Below are positions 62,656 to 64,000 of a DNA stretch of 64,000 bases, one piece after another. The position numbers and the translations under genes were made by a program. Source of the DNA: Caryophanales bacterium (lineage in GTDB: Bacteria; Bacillota; Bacilli; Bacillales; Amphibacillaceae). The notes beneath the pieces were generated by a model, which had not been told where the DNA came from, searched no databases, and worked only from the letters and a program-made list of their open reading frames with translations. The stretch is taken from NCBI GenBank assembly GCA_026168805.1, contig JAPFDS010000043.1, positions 1-64,000 on the forward strand, read 5' to 3'. Each line of letters starts with the position of its first letter. The stretch's first letter is position 1.

Positions 62656-62682
62656 TTAGCACTCGATTACGTTGAGTGCTAA
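62656..62682 (-). promoter_or_regulatory. CIRCE operator (HrcA binding site)
   Basis: TTAGCACTC-N9-GAGTGCTAA, a perfect match to CIRCE, located just before the groES ribosome site. HrcA should repress groESL here. Confidence 0.97.
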
Positions 62683-62693
62683 TTCCATTATTT

Positions 62694-62722
62694 ATATTAA
62701 ATAATTTTTTCATAAAATGCAA
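62694..62722 (-). promoter_or_regulatory. groESL promoter
   Basis: On the minus strand TTGCAT (complement of 62717-62722), 17 bp, TAATAT (complement of 62694-62699), immediately upstream of CIRCE. Confidence 0.7.
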
Positions 62723-62949
62723 GCAATAATGTTTAAAAATGTCAATTTCTCTAATTTTAATCATTTAGAGTATTTTTGATGATTCAATTTCAACTTTTAA
62801 GACTAACAATTATTTGTAGCTCATATCATATGATATACACCTTTCGTTTATGGTAAACTAAAGGTTGGTATTTTATTACTTACACGCATTTCATAATTTC
62901 TTGAAGACCGATTATACTATCCATTAAACCTATTAAAGGAGTCGTTTTT

Positions 62950-63612
62950 GTGCACAGAAGTTATTGGGCTGTTATAGCCACCTATATATTTACACAATTT
63001 TCAATTATACTAGCTTTACCTTTATTCTTAAAGCTCACTTCTTTTGATCAACAAGATATTATCATCAATTGGACAATCTTCAGTTTTATTTTGGGTGTAT
63101 TTTTAACAATCTATTTTATGCGTCCATTTATGAAATTTCCCGAGGGTGAAGGTTTGCGATTAGGAATGATAGTAAAGTGGACAATCATTGGAATTTTTAT
63201 GGCTTATGGGTCGCAAATTATTGCAGGGATTGTTCAAGAGGCGTTATTTGGAGTTGATACGGGATCGGAAAACACAGAAGAGATAATGCGCATAGCTAAA
63301 GCGTATCCTTTATTTACGATTATTCCAATTTTATCAGCGCCAATTTTAGAGGAAATTTTATTCAGAAAGATTTTATTCGGTTTGCTTGATGAAAGATTTG
63401 GCTTTATGATTGCAGCAATTCTTTCTTCAACAATCTTTTCACTGATTCACCAAGATTTCAGTCACTTCCTCGTCTATTTTGCTATGGGATTTGTGTTTGC
63501 TTATTTATATGCACGTACACAACGTATTCTTGTTCCTATCCTCGTGCATATGGCATTAAACAGTGTGACTGTAATTGTGCTATTCTTTGATTTATTACCG
63601 CCGATTCAATAA
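62950..63612 (+). CDS. ydiL: CPBP-family intramembrane metalloprotease (YdiL type)
   Basis: A 220-residue membrane protein with about seven helices. Abi/CPBP motifs EEILFRK (Glu-Glu and Arg) and IHQDFSHF and HMALNS (His ligands) make the predicted protease site. B. subtilis ydiL also lies next to groES. GTG start after AAAGGAG. Function not known; family members process prenylated or regulatory peptides. Confidence 0.85.
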   Translation: MHRSYWAVIATYIFTQFSIILALPLFLKLTSFDQQDIIINWTIFSFILGVFLTIYFMRPFMKFPEGEGLRLGMIVKWTIIGIFMAYGSQIIAGIVQEALFGVDTGSENTEEIMRIAKAYPLFTIIPILSAPILEEILFRKILFGLLDERFGFMIAAILSSTIFSLIHQDFSHFLVYFAMGFVFAYLYARTQRILVPILVHMALNSVTVIVLFFDLLPPIQ

Positions 63613-63615
63613 AAT

Positions 63616-63656
63616 GACTCCTCATGTGACCATTACAAATCGCATGAGGAGTTTTT
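63616..63656. terminator. Terminator between ydiL and the LytTR gene
   Basis: ACTCCTCATG and CATGAGGAGT arms followed by TTTTT; between convergent ends. Confidence 0.88.
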
Positions 63657-63666
63657 CTATGAGAAA

Positions 63667-64000
63667 TTATATAATCGAAATGCCATTTTCCTGGAGCAAT
63701 TCTTGAAGTTCATTGTATTTATTTCTACTGAGCGGTAACTTTTTATCTTCTTCGACAACGATTGAGTAGGAGCGCGCATACGTGTCTGGAAAAACGGCTT
63801 TGATTTTGTAGATGGGAACAATAAATGACTGATGAGATCGATAAAAATGATACGGTGCAAAAATGGTTTCTAAGCTCTTCAAGGAATGAGTTGTTTCAAA
63901 GCCCTCATTATTTCTACAGTTAATCGATATTTTGCGACCTTTCTTCTCAATATATAAAATATCATCCACATTCACAATGCGAATGCCTCCATCTACCTTC
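63667..64000 (-). CDS. LytTR-domain DNA-binding protein (partial)
   Basis: The frame is open from the right window edge to 63667, at least 110 residues: GGIRIVNVDDILYIEKKGRK, then HSLKSLETIFAPYHFYRSHQSFIVP, ending ENGISII. This is a LytTR DNA-binding domain, normally the C-terminus of a response regulator such as LytR/NatR; the N-terminal part is outside the window. The GTG at 63975 is an internal codon, not a proven start. Confidence 0.85.
   Translation of the reverse strand, partial: KVDGGIRIVNVDDILYIEKKGRKISINCRNNEGFETTHSLKSLETIFAPYHFYRSHQSFIVPIYKIKAVFPDTYARSYSIVVEEDKKLPLSRNKYNELQELLQENGISII

Overview
The window is from a low-GC, spore-forming Gram-positive bacterium of the Bacillaceae. 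Evidence: AGGAGG-type ribosome binding sites with frequent TTG/GTG starts, CotX/CotW-type spore coat genes, a SinI/SinR pair, the des-desKR, hmp-nsrR, mhq and CIRCE-groESL gene sets, and many strong hairpin terminators. The TAXI-TRAP transporter, MscS channels and acidic proteins would fit a halotolerant or marine genus near Virgibacillus, Halobacillus or Pontibacillus, but that placement is only inference.

Layout. 0-8 kb: heme/ferric-reductase-like membrane protein, YhgE, lipoprotein, then the membrane-fluidity module des-desK-desR with a recognisable DesR operator, and speG. 8-16 kb: a KatE-like catalase with a remodelled distal pocket, a chemoreceptor, CotX/CotW coat proteins, and a KstD-type flavoenzyme with a CoxG-like partner under a divergent TetR regulator. 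17-23.5 kb: aspA, then a complete biofilm-matrix locus on the minus strand: tasA1, tasA2, tapA, sipW, a sortase-type (LPKTA) TasA-like protein, then a c-di-GMP-I riboswitch leading into sinI-sinR. SinI (45 aa) was found by reading the sequence. SinR boxes cluster upstream of tasA1. This locus is the most interesting part of the window: it appears to wire c-di-GMP directly to the SinI/SinR switch and adds a possible wall anchor for matrix fibres.

23.5-36 kb: CoA-disulfide reductase, free-methionine-sulfoxide reductase, hmp/nsrR with two NsrR boxes, a GreA-like factor, Usp, a choloylglycine-hydrolase-family amidase, two MscS channels, Dus, MFS, and a BASS transporter. 37-48 kb: DUF2071 protein, a signal-less S8 protease, a Gln-rich small protein, a CdaR-type regulator divergent from an amino-acid oxidase plus NSS transporter, an HxlR fragment, an acyltransferase and a DHA2 efflux pump. 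48-53 kb: methyltransferase, TAXI-TRAP transporter and an orphan nadC preceded by a perfect Rex operator. 53-59 kb: YceI, GNAT, then the quinone-stress mhq cluster with two MhqR-type palindromes and an aromatic-acid exporter. 59-64 kb: a NERD-domain gene broken at a homopolymer, a 52-bp tandem repeat, groES-groEL with CIRCE, YdiL-type CPBP protease, and a LytTR protein cut by the window end.

Three copies of one palindromic element (one inverted, one internally deleted) each sit exactly between convergent genes. No tRNA, rRNA, CRISPR array, transposase or prophage was seen.
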